A stretch of 16,991 bases of DNA from an uncultured Eubacteriales bacterium (GTDB taxonomy: Bacteria > Bacillota > Clostridia > Monoglobales > Monoglobaceae). The position numbers were made by a program, and so were the translations under genes. Where the stretch lies: NCBI GenBank assembly GCA_900552305.1, contig URZD01000023.1:1-16991 (forward strand), read 5' to 3'. The number at the start of each line of letters is the position of its first letter. The first letter of the stretch is position 1. This document shows positions 7,894 to 14,801 of this stretch, one piece after another. The notes under the pieces are model-generated. The model had not been told where the DNA came from. It saw nothing but the letters and a program-made list of their open reading frames with translations, and ran no database searches.

Positions 7894-8196
7894 TGTTCTG
7901 TGATCAAGGTAAAAGAAGCCTTGTGTTTTTCCGTCTCTGTGCATAAACCCGCTGTCGGGATCTTTCTTAATTGTTTTGGTGGGCGTATCGTCATCAAAGC
8001 AGTTTTCATCATCTTCATCGTCAGGCTTTTTAGGGGTTTCATCAAATTTCGAGGGTTTCTTTCCATGCTTTACTCTGTCTTAGTTAATTGCCGCATTTAA
8101 TTCTTTTATATACTCTTGTGCTTCGACTTTTACGGTATCTTCGACAAATTTATTTTTGTTTGCATTTGCTTTTAAATGGTTACTTCCTTTGTCGGT
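7894..8196 (-). pseudogene. IS1182-type DDE transposase internal fragment with in-frame stop
   Basis: Read on the minus strand from about 8196, the frame gives HLKANANKNKF, then VEAQEYIKELNAAIN, a TAA at 8082-8080, then DRVKHGKKPSK, an acidic linker, and DPDSGFMHRDGK followed by GFFYLDHRT. As I know the family, this is the middle of an IS1182 transposase, running from the first catalytic-Asp region (usually DGSHLKANANK) to just before the second. The first match is slightly disturbed (DKGSNHLK). Homology ends after LDHRT at 7894, where the recombinase fragment begins on the other strand. Both ends of the transposase and the IS termini are missing. The stop probably arose from a Glu or Lys codon by one base change. 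A weak promoter-like TATAAT lies upstream at 8258-8253. Confidence 0.78.
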
Positions 8197-8299
8197 TTCT
8201 TCCTTCCGAAAGCATTTCAACACCCCATTATTACGCTGTTTTCTATACTTATATTATACCATATTACGTATGTTTTGGAAAGTTTTTTTGCAAATAAAT

Positions 8300-8328
8300 G
8301 ACCGCTGACTTTGACTTTGTCAGCGGTC
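8300..8328. terminator. Hairpin downstream of the SLH-cyclophilin gene
   Basis: Perfect 10-bp arms GACCGCTGAC and GTCAGCGGTC enclose a 9-nt loop. On the minus strand it is followed by ATTTATTTG, moderately T-rich, so it can end the cyclophilin operon. On the plus strand TGAAC and a seven-T run follow, so it could also stop transcription coming from the mobile-DNA scar. Confidence 0.75.
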
Positions 8329-8352
8329 TGAACTTTTTTTCTTTTCCCTTGC

Positions 8353-9594
8353 TTATTTTACGGTAACCTTTTTCATTACTATAGGCGTAACTGGCGAAGC
8401 AAGCTCACCCATTGCGTTGGCTTTCATCTCGCTCTTTGTAAATTCCTCTATAGCGTCCATGCCCTCGGTAACCTTGCCGAATGCGGCATACTGACCGTCA
8501 AGAAAACTTGCGTCGCCGTAGCAGATAAAGAACTGCGAGCTTGCGCTGTTTGCAAGTGCGGAACGCGCCATTGAAACCGTTCCCTTTTCATGCTTGAGAG
8601 TATTTTTGTCAAAGCCGTTTGCGGAGAATTCGCCGAGAATCGTATGCTCCGAGCCGCCCGTGCCGTCGCCGTTCGGGTCGCCGCCCTGCGCCATAAATCC
8701 TTCAACGATTCTGTGAAAGGTCAGACCGTCATAAAATCCCGACTTTACAAGCGATACAAAGTTTGCAACCGTCTGCGGCGCGTACTCCGGATAAAGCTCG
8801 ATTTTTACGGTCTTGTTGTTTTCCATAAGGATTGTAACAACCGGGTGACCTGTCGGAATTTTATCATAGGTAATGCGCGACGCTTCAAGCTTTGCCTCCG
8901 CCTGCTTTTTTGCCTCCTCTGCTGCGGCGTTATAGTTCTCGATAGCCTTCTTAACGACGTTTGCGCAGCGGTTCATAAGTACGGCGGCCTCTGCGCGCGT
9001 ACCTCCGTTTTTGGGGTTGAAGTTGCCGTTTTCGTCGCCCTTTACAAGTCCCGCGGAAATGCAGTTGTTTACGCATACCGAAACCGCCTTGGGGAGTTTG
9101 TCCACCTCTGCGGAGTCGCTGTACTCGGGAGCCTTGTACTCCTCGTCAAGATACTGCGTGAACGGAATTACTATGTTGCCGAGCAGGTATGCCATTTCCC
9201 AGCGCTGAATCGGAAGGTCGAATGACGCGCTGTCCATAAGTCCCGGAACGGCGCCGTCAACCGCGTCCGTCTCGGTCAGAGGGGTGTAAAGCATATTTGT
9301 TGCAAAATTGTAGTATTTTGACGCCCAGTGCGCGGAATCCTCAAAATCGGCGGGGATTTCCGTATTCATCTCGCTGCATACTACGCTGACAAGCATTTTA
9401 AGGAACTCGCCCCTTGAAATGCTGTCGTCCGGACGGAAAAGACCGTTGCCGTCGCCGCTTATTATCTTTGCGCCGTACGCCGCGTCAATGTCCGATTCCG
9501 CCCAGTGACCCACCGCATCGGTGAACGGATGCGCAAATGCGGTCACGGAGCAGAGTAATGCGATTGCCAAAACCATTGCTAAAAACTTTTTCAT
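8353..9594 (-). CDS. SLH-motif protein fused to a cyclophilin-type peptidyl-prolyl isomerase
   Basis: This 413-residue exported protein joins a surface anchor to a foldase. A signal peptide (residues 1-21, FLAMVLAIALLCSVTAFA) is followed by SLH motifs. The first is clear at about 23-70 (PFTDAVGHWAESDI, ISGDGNGLFRPDDSISRGEF), the second at 83-142 is diverged, and the third at 160-213 carries GLVKGDENGNFNP and TRAEA. SLH motifs bind pyruvylated wall polymers. An Ala/Glu/Lys-rich helical linker (about 214-240) leads to the cyclophilin domain at 250-413, with FHRI (catalytic Arg295), MAQGGD (Gln303), QFFI (354-357) and FLDGQYAAFG. The active-site Arg, Gln and Phe are intact; Phe and Tyr occupy the positions of Trp121 and His126 of human CypA. 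The ATG at 9594 is preceded by GGAG. The gene lies 39 bp after a paralogous cyclophilin gene. Confidence 0.92.
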   Translation of the reverse strand: MKKFLAMVLAIALLCSVTAFAHPFTDAVGHWAESDIDAAYGAKIISGDGNGLFRPDDSISRGEFLKMLVSVVCSEMNTEIPADFEDSAHWASKYYNFATNMLYTPLTETDAVDGAVPGLMDSASFDLPIQRWEMAYLLGNIVIPFTQYLDEEYKAPEYSDSAEVDKLPKAVSVCVNNCISAGLVKGDENGNFNPKNGGTRAEAAVLMNRCANVVKKAIENYNAAAEEAKKQAEAKLEASRITYDKIPTGHPVVTILMENNKTVKIELYPEYAPQTVANFVSLVKSGFYDGLTFHRIVEGFMAQGGDPNGDGTGGSEHTILGEFSANGFDKNTLKHEKGTVSMARSALANSASSQFFICYGDASFLDGQYAAFGKVTEGMDAIEEFTKSEMKANAMGELASPVTPIVMKKVTVK

Positions 9595-9633
9595 TATGTT
9601 ATTCTCCAATCTTAAATTAAATATAAACCAAAA

Positions 9634-10305
9634 CTAATCGTCAAGTACGGTTAATTTTTTCATTGTTATCGGCTCTGTCGGTGAGGCAAGCTCGCCCATA
9701 GAGTTATATGTTCTTTTTACCTTGAGAAAATCGTCGACAACGTCCATACCCTTAGTCACCTCGCCGAATGCGGCGTACTGACCGTCAAGAAAGCTCGCGT
9801 CGTCATAGCAGATAAAGAACTGTGAGCTTGCGCTGTCATAATCCTGCGACCGTGCCATGGAAATCACGCCGCGCTTGTGCGAAAGCGTGTTCTGTTTAAA
9901 GCCGTTTGCGGCGAACTCGCCTTTGATTGTCGTGCCGCTGCCGCCCATGCCCGTGCCGTCCGGGTCGCCGCCCTGAGCCATAAAGCCATCGACTACCCTG
10001 TGAAAGCCTACGCCGTCATAAAAACCGTCGTTTACAAGCTCCACAAAGTTTTCAACCGTCTGCGGAGCGTATTCCGGATAAAGCGAAAGAATAAATTCAC
10101 CGCCGTTTTCCATCTCAACCTTAACTCTTACCGTGTCATCTGACATTTTTTTGTCCCCTTTCCTGCCGCCTGCAAATACTATTATCAGCGCTGCCGCCGC
10201 TATGACGGCGAGAACGGCAAATATTGCTGCAAAGGTTTGAAACCTTTTTTGCGGCTCTTTTGTTTTCTTATCGTTTGTTTTGTTTTGCATTTTGTGTTTG
10301 CTCAT
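9634..10305 (-). CDS. Membrane-anchored cyclophilin-type peptidyl-prolyl cis-trans isomerase
   Basis: This 223-residue foldase should catalyse prolyl isomerisation in proteins outside the membrane. A basic, Lys-rich start (about 20 residues) precedes one hydrophobic segment at 22-46 (FAAIFAVLAVIAAAALIIVFAGG). No lipobox is visible, so it is a type II anchor or an uncleaved signal. The cyclophilin domain covers about 58-223, with FHRVVDGFMAQGGD (Arg103, Gln111), SMARS, SSQFFICY and FLDGQYAAFG. The core catalytic residues are intact. It closely matches the cyclophilin half of the gene that follows 39 bp downstream; the pair arose by duplication and shares a promoter. The ATG at 10305 follows AAGGGAAG with about 7-nt spacing. 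Substrates are unknown; exported or envelope proteins are likely by location. Confidence 0.93.
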   Translation of the reverse strand: MSKHKMQNKTNDKKTKEPQKRFQTFAAIFAVLAVIAAAALIIVFAGGRKGDKKMSDDTVRVKVEMENGGEFILSLYPEYAPQTVENFVELVNDGFYDGVGFHRVVDGFMAQGGDPDGTGMGGSGTTIKGEFAANGFKQNTLSHKRGVISMARSQDYDSASSQFFICYDDASFLDGQYAAFGEVTKGMDVVDDFLKVKRTYNSMGELASPTEPITMKKLTVLDD

Positions 10306-10350
10306 TGCAGCTTCCCTTCGTTTCTCTTTTGATAATAGTCATATAAATGT

Positions 10351-10379
10351 ATTGTAATTGTTATTTGATATTTTGTCAA
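10351..10379 (-). promoter_or_regulatory. Promoter of the cyclophilin pair
   Basis: On the minus strand a consensus TTGACA (10379-10374) and TACAAT (10356-10351) are exactly 17 bp apart, about 45 bp ahead of the first cyclophilin ATG. No other promoter is evident between the two cyclophilin genes, so they are probably one transcript ending near 8300. Confidence 0.85.
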
Positions 10380-10421
10380 TACTATTAATGTTACATTTTT
10401 TTTAAAAATTCGGTTTTGCTA

Positions 10422-10457
10422 TTGTTTTTAAAGTCAACATATGGTAAGATATATAAT
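10422..10457 (+). promoter_or_regulatory. Probable ftsH promoter
   Basis: TTGTTT (10422-10427) and TAAGAT (10445-10450) are 17 bp apart. A better -10 hexamer, TATAAT, lies just downstream at 10452-10457 but lacks a good -35. Either would give a leader of about 25 nt. An ATG at 10441 lies inside this element and is therefore unlikely to be the ftsH start. Confidence 0.45.
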
Positions 10458-10485
10458 TATCAACAATAAACAAGGAGGTAGCGGC

Positions 10486-12456
10486 TTGAAGAATTTTGCG
10501 CGCAGAATGAGCTTTTATATCATGCTGTTTTTAATCATACTGGCAATATTTATTATGTCCTCAATGCCGGAGAGTCAGACCAAATACATCTACTCGGATT
10601 TGTGTACGATGATAAAGGAGGAACAGGTAAAGGAAATCCAGATTGTCGACACAACGGCAACGGCAACGCTGACCGACAACACAAAGCTGACCGTTGCGAT
10701 ACCGGGTTATTACGCTCTTTACGAGAGTGTGGGCAAGGAAATAGAGCGTCAGGTTGACGCGGGAACACTGAAGGTTGACACGCCGGAGCCAAAGACTCCG
10801 CCGTGGTGGCTCAGCATTCTTCCGTCAATAGGACTGATAATTATAATGATTGTTTTTTGGGTGTTTTTCATGCGTCAGACCCAGGGCGGCGGCAAGGGCG
10901 GAATGATGTCCTTCGGCAAGAGCCGCGCAAAGATGTCGGTTGACCCAAATAACCGAAAGACCTTTGCGGACGTTGCGGGCGAGGACGAAGAAAAGGAGGA
11001 GCTTAAGGAGATAGTCCAGTTCCTTAAAGCGCCGCAGAAATTCCGCGAGCTTGGCGCAAGGATTCCCAAGGGCGTTTTGCTCGTAGGGCCTCCTGGAACG
11101 GGTAAAACCCTCCTCGCAAAGGCTGTTGCCGGCGAGGCGAGGGTTCCGTTTTTTTCGATTTCCGGCTCGGATTTTGTAGAGATGTTTGTCGGAGTAGGCG
11201 CGTCGCGTGTCCGCGACCTGTTTGAACACGCAAAAAAGAACGCTCCCTGTATCATATTCATAGACGAGATTGACGCCGTAGGCCGCCAGAGGGGCGCGGG
11301 ACTCGGCGGCGGTCATGACGAAAGAGAGCAGACGCTTAACCAGCTGCTGGTTGAGATGGACGGTTTTGGCGTGAACGAGGGCGTTATAGTAATCGCGGCG
11401 ACAAACCGCCCCGATATACTGGACAGCGCGCTCCTGCGACCGGGCAGATTTGACCGTCAGGTTTTGGTTGACGCGCCGGACGTTAAGGGTAGAGAAGAAA
11501 TACTGAAGGTACACGCCAAGGGCAAGCCGCTTGCGGAGGACGTGCGCCTTGACGTGCTTGCAAAGACGACCGTAGGATTCACGGGCGCCGACCTTGAAAA
11601 CCTTATGAACGAGGCTGCGCTCCGTGCGGCAAAGGCGGGACAGAAGAAAATCACCATGTTCGACCTTGAAGAATCGATTATGAAGGTTGTTGCGGGGCCG
11701 GAGAAGAGAACCCGCGTGGTAACCGAGAAGGAACGCAAACTGACCGCGTATCACGAGGCGGGTCACGCGGTTGTGTCAAAGATGCTGCCTACCCAGGACA
11801 GAGTACACCAGATTTCGATTATTCCGCGCGGCAGAGCCGGCGGATATACGCTCTCGCTTCCGAAAGAGGATGTTTCGTACACCTCCAGAACCGAAATGCT
11901 GGAGGAAATAGTGTCGCTGCTTGGCGGACGCGTTGCGGAGCAGCTATTCCTCGGCGATATAAGCACGGGCGCGTCAAACGACCTTGAACGCGCAACGGCG
12001 ATAGCAAGAAACATGATAGTTAAGTACGGCATGAGCGACTCTTTGGGAACGCGAACGTTTTCAAGCAGCAGCGACGAGGTGTTTATCGGCAGGGACCTCG
12101 GCCATACAAAGAATTACAGCGAGGACGTTGCGGCGAAAATCGATGCGGAAATCAAGCATATAATCGACGGCTGCTACGCGCGCTGTACAGATATACTGAA
12201 GGCGCAGTCCGACAAGGTGGAGGCAACCGCAAAGCTGCTTCTTGAAAAGGAAAAGGTTGACGAGGACGAGTTTGAGGCTCTTTTTGCGCCCGCAGCGGCG
12301 CAGAAGGCTGACGCACAGAATATGGACGCGGCAGCGGAAAATGCCGGTAATGTGGAGGATAAAGACGGCGCGGACGGCAAAGTAGGCATGGATAGTGCAG
12401 ACTTTGCGGATAGTGCAGACGGTACGGCGTTGAAGTCCGGGGATTCGGAGAAATAA
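10486..12456 (+). CDS. ftsH: ATP-dependent zinc metalloprotease FtsH
   Basis: FtsH is a hexameric membrane AAA+ protease that extracts and degrades misfolded or regulated membrane and cytosolic proteins. Two transmembrane segments (about residues 8-26 and 108-129) flank a ~75-residue extracytoplasmic domain. Then come the AAA module, with Walker A GPPGTGKT (201-208), Walker B IIFIDEID (256-263) and the second region of homology ATNRPDILDSALLRPGRFDRQV, and the protease domain with zinc motif HEAGH (423-427) and the later NDLERAT region. The start is the TTG at 10486, because AAGGAGGT lies 6 nt ahead and KNFARRMSF begins the family homology. That gives 656 residues, a normal length. The last ~55 residues are Ala/Asp/Glu-rich, low-complexity, and contain a short duplication. 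It is divergent from the cyclophilin operon. Confidence 0.97.
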   Translation: MKNFARRMSFYIMLFLIILAIFIMSSMPESQTKYIYSDLCTMIKEEQVKEIQIVDTTATATLTDNTKLTVAIPGYYALYESVGKEIERQVDAGTLKVDTPEPKTPPWWLSILPSIGLIIIMIVFWVFFMRQTQGGGKGGMMSFGKSRAKMSVDPNNRKTFADVAGEDEEKEELKEIVQFLKAPQKFRELGARIPKGVLLVGPPGTGKTLLAKAVAGEARVPFFSISGSDFVEMFVGVGASRVRDLFEHAKKNAPCIIFIDEIDAVGRQRGAGLGGGHDEREQTLNQLLVEMDGFGVNEGVIVIAATNRPDILDSALLRPGRFDRQVLVDAPDVKGREEILKVHAKGKPLAEDVRLDVLAKTTVGFTGADLENLMNEAALRAAKAGQKKITMFDLEESIMKVVAGPEKRTRVVTEKERKLTAYHEAGHAVVSKMLPTQDRVHQISIIPRGRAGGYTLSLPKEDVSYTSRTEMLEEIVSLLGGRVAEQLFLGDISTGASNDLERATAIARNMIVKYGMSDSLGTRTFSSSSDEVFIGRDLGHTKNYSEDVAAKIDAEIKHIIDGCYARCTDILKAQSDKVEATAKLLLEKEKVDEDEFEALFAPAAAQKADAQNMDAAAENAGNVEDKDGADGKVGMDSADFADSADGTALKSGDSEK

Positions 12457-12465
12457 TAATATATC

Positions 12466-12504
12466 ACAGCGTATGGCTTCCGCGAAAACGGAAGCCATAG
12501 CTGT
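12466..12504 (+). terminator. Long hairpin after ftsH without a T-tract
   Basis: TATGGCTTCCG (12472-12482) pairs with CGGAAGCCATA (12489-12499) around a 6-nt loop. Beyond a one-base bulge, ACAGC pairs with GCTGT, giving a stem of about 16 bp starting 9 nt after the ftsH stop. No T-run follows, so it could be a weak terminator, an mRNA 3' stabiliser or a processing site. Confidence 0.6.
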
Positions 12505-12723
12505 ATAGGCGCGAAAAACCATGCCGCGGGCGCGGCAACGCAAAGCGGCGGGAATAATCGGCGCGGCGCGCGGCGGATTTTGCGGACGTATGGCGAGTTT
12601 TGGTTTTGAACGAAGTATGGCACGGGTTTTAACATTGCGCGGCGAGTCTTGCGCTTTGCGCGAACATAATTTTTGCGGGCGCGTATATTAACGCTTGAAC
12701 GCGGCGGAGGAATTGGAAATAAT
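12505..12723. other. GC-rich spacer between ftsH and ispE
   Basis: This stretch is noticeably richer in GCG/CGC than its surroundings and can form small hairpins such as GCCGC-GGGC-GCGGC near 12523. I see no convincing promoter for ispE, no RNA gene and no supported coding sequence. Open frames here lack ribosome binding sites and look like by-products of the base composition. Confidence 0.4.
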
Positions 12724-13596
12724 ATGAAAATACAAACTGATAAAATAACGGTAAAATGCTATGCAAAGGTGAATCTGACGCTGGACGTCAAGTCGCGGCG
12801 CAGCGACGGCTATCACGAGGTGGAAATGATAATGCAGCAGATAGGGATATATGACACCCTTACGGTGAGCGCACATAGCGGCTGCGGCATACATATATCA
12901 TGCACGGACAGCCGTATTCCGTGCGACGGCGGCAACCTTGCGGCGCGCGCGGCAAAGCTGTTTCTTGAAACGGTCCGAGAAGACGCCGAGGTCGGAATAC
13001 ATATCGAAAAAAACATACCTATGGGCGCGGGACTCGGCGGTGGCTCGTCCGACGCGGCGGGCGTGCTGCGCGCGCTCAACGCGGGTTTCGGGGAGCCGCT
13101 TTCTTGCAGCGGACTTGCGGAGCTTGGCGGAAAAATCGGCGCGGACGTGCCGTTCTTTATCTACGGCGGGGCGATGCTCGCAAGCGGTATAGGAACGGAG
13201 CTTTCGGAGGTTGAGCCGCTTAATGTCGGAACAATGGTTGTCGCAAAACCGGAGTTTGAGGTAATAACGGCTCATGTATATAAAAGCCTTGTCCTTGACG
13301 AAGGAATCGCTCATCCCGACACGCGCGGCGCGCTTGCCGCGATAAGGCGGGGCGATATAAAGGGTCTTGCCGCGTGCGGCGGAAACATTCTTGAAACGGT
13401 GACCGCGGCAAAACACCGCGAAATCGGCGAATATAAAAAGGTCATGACCGACTGCGGCGCGGACTACGCGCTGATGAGCGGCAGCGGACCGTCTGTTTTC
13501 GGCATATTCAAAAATGCCGCCGACGCGGAAAAAGCCGCGGCTGTCCTTACAAACAGCACGCGCGAGGTGTTTGTGACTCATACGGTGACGGGATAA
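12724..13596 (+). CDS. ispE: 4-diphosphocytidyl-2-C-methyl-D-erythritol kinase
   Basis: IspE phosphorylates 4-diphosphocytidyl-2-C-methyl-D-erythritol with ATP, the fourth step of the MEP pathway to isopentenyl diphosphate. It is a cytosolic GHMP-family kinase. Motif 1 is CYAKVNLTLDV with Lys15, the phosphate-binding loop is GLGGGSSDAA (103-112), the catalytic Asp141 is in GADVPFF, and the C-terminal motif 3 is SGSGPSVFGIF. Its 290 residues fit the family. I chose the ATG at 12724 because homology begins there; GGAGG lies 13 nt upstream, which is long, and a nearer GGAAA may also help. A TTG at 12673 would add 17 unrelated residues. The his operon has its own promoter 26 bp downstream of the stop, so ispE may be partly read through into it. 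Confidence 0.95.
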   Translation: MKIQTDKITVKCYAKVNLTLDVKSRRSDGYHEVEMIMQQIGIYDTLTVSAHSGCGIHISCTDSRIPCDGGNLAARAAKLFLETVREDAEVGIHIEKNIPMGAGLGGGSSDAAGVLRALNAGFGEPLSCSGLAELGGKIGADVPFFIYGGAMLASGIGTELSEVEPLNVGTMVVAKPEFEVITAHVYKSLVLDEGIAHPDTRGALAAIRRGDIKGLAACGGNILETVTAAKHREIGEYKKVMTDCGADYALMSGSGPSVFGIFKNAADAEKAAAVLTNSTREVFVTHTVTG

Positions 13597-13621
13597 TTTT
13601 CTAAAAAATTATAATATCCTA

Positions 13622-13650
13622 TTGACTTTATCGCTTTAGTGTGCTAAAAT
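13622..13650 (+). promoter_or_regulatory. Promoter of the histidine operon
   Basis: TTGACT (13622-13627) and TAAAAT (13645-13650) are exactly 17 bp apart, close to the housekeeping consensus. The predicted leader is only about 30 nt, too short for a T-box or leader-peptide attenuator, so control is more likely by an operator or by feedback on HisG-HisZ. Confidence 0.83.
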
Positions 13651-13652
13651 AA

Positions 13653-13676
13653 TAAAGTGATAAAGTGTTAAAGTGA
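13653..13676 (+). repeat. Three tandem TAAAGTG(A/T) repeats at the his start region
   Basis: TAAAGTGA (13653-13660), TAAAGTGT (13661-13668) and TAAAGTGA (13669-13676) follow the -10 element without gaps and run into the hisZ ribosome binding site. The -35 region carries the inverted form ACTTTATC (13626-13633), which pairs exactly with GATAAAGT spanning repeats 1 and 2. The position fits an operator. Confidence 0.6.
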
Positions 13677-13685
13677 GGTAAGAGC

Positions 13686-14801
13686 ATGAAAACGGACACG
13701 GATATAATGAAAAAGGACGAGGCGGCGGCTTGTGAAATGCGCAGACTGTACCGCAGCTACGGATATACACAGTTTAAGATGAGTCGGTTTGAGGAATACG
13801 ATTTGTATGTGCGGAATAAGGATTTTCTTATCTCGGACAACATAATTACCTTTAACGATACGGACGGAAGGCTGATGGCTATGAAGCCGGACGTTACGCT
13901 TTCTATAATAAAGAACAGCGAGTACAAAAAGGGCTGCGTTCAGAAGGTATATTACAACGAAAATGTTTACCGCGTGCCAAAGGGAAGCCGCTCTTTTAAA
14001 GAGATAATGCAGGTAGGACTTGAATGTATCGGCGATGTTGACGAGTACAATATTTACGAGGTACTGCTGCTTGCGGCAAAAAGCCTTGAAGGAATATCGG
14101 CGGATTTTGTCCTTGATATTTCTCAGCTTGACATTGTTTCGGCGGTGGTTGACAGTCTTGGACTTGACGGCGGGGCGCTTGCCGAGGTGTACAAGTGCAT
14201 AGGCGAAAAGAATGTTTACGGCATAAACGCGGTGTGCGCGGCGGCGGGGGTTGACGGCTCTGCTCTCGGTATGCTGCTTTCCGCTTACGGAAACGCGGCT
14301 AAGGTCGCGCCGGTACTGGAAAAGCTGCGAAGCGATGAAATTGCGGAGCCTGTAGACAGACTGCTGCGGATTGTGTCGCTTTTGGAGGAGGAAGGCTTTG
14401 AGGACAGAGTTCGGATAGATTTTTCGGTAATAAACGACATGAATTACTATAACGGATTTGTGTTCAAAGGCTTTATAAACGGCGTTGCGTCGGGAGTTCT
14501 TGCGGGCGGTCAGTATGACAAGCTGATGAAAAAGATGAACAAGGGACCGCACGCGATAGGCTTTGCGGTATATCTTGATATGCTGGAGCGGTTTGCGGAG
14601 ACGGACAGCGGCTATGATGTGGACGCGCTGATTTTATATGACGAGGACTGCGACACGGCGACGCTCAGCCGCGCGGTAAGGCTTTTGGCGGCTGACGGAA
14701 GGAGCGTCACCGCACAGAAAAAGATTCCGGAAAAGCTGAGATACAGACAGCTTTTAAAGCTGTGCGGCAAGGGGGTTGAGATAATTGAAAACAATGCTTA
14801 A
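13686..14801 (+). CDS. hisZ: ATP phosphoribosyltransferase regulatory subunit HisZ
   Basis: HisZ is a catalytically dead paralogue of histidyl-tRNA synthetase. It binds short-form HisG, is needed for its activity and carries histidine feedback. The class II synthetase fold is visible: LMAMKPDVTLSI at 63-74, motif 2 VYYNENVYRVPKGSRSFKEIMQVGLECIG at 88-116 (split by a loop), and the NYYNGFVFKGF region. At motif 3 the text is AIGFAVYLDML, without the Arg of true synthetases, and there is no full anticodon-binding domain. Length (371 aa) fits HisZ. The ATG follows GAGG with 7-nt spacing. It is the first gene of the his operon, and its last 17 bp overlap hisG, in keeping with HisZ-HisG complex formation. 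Confidence 0.94.
   Translation: MKTDTDIMKKDEAAACEMRRLYRSYGYTQFKMSRFEEYDLYVRNKDFLISDNIITFNDTDGRLMAMKPDVTLSIIKNSEYKKGCVQKVYYNENVYRVPKGSRSFKEIMQVGLECIGDVDEYNIYEVLLLAAKSLEGISADFVLDISQLDIVSAVVDSLGLDGGALAEVYKCIGEKNVYGINAVCAAAGVDGSALGMLLSAYGNAAKVAPVLEKLRSDEIAEPVDRLLRIVSLLEEEGFEDRVRIDFSVINDMNYYNGFVFKGFINGVASGVLAGGQYDKLMKKMNKGPHAIGFAVYLDMLERFAETDSGYDVDALILYDEDCDTATLSRAVRLLAADGRSVTAQKKIPEKLRYRQLLKLCGKGVEIIENNA

Noticed and set aside
10441..10485. ATG start for ftsH at 10441
   Set aside because: It lies in the promoter region, lacks a ribosome binding site, and adds 15 residues before the family start; the TTG at 10486 has AAGGAGGT at ideal spacing.
10825..11766. Long open frame on the strand opposite ftsH (others lie opposite hisZ, ispE and the ABC permease)
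   Set aside because: They mirror strongly conserved genes, have no motifs or ribosome binding sites, and are rich in residues expected from antisense reading.
12521..12691. Arg-rich 56-codon open frame between ftsH and ispE
   Set aside because: No ribosome binding site or recognisable motif; stop codons are rare by chance in this GC-rich stretch.
12673..12723. Upstream TTG start for ispE
   Set aside because: No ribosome binding site and 17 residues without family similarity.
13597..13685. T-box or other riboswitch ahead of the his operon
   Set aside because: The leader after the predicted start is only about 30 nt; no T-box sequence or specifier structure is possible.
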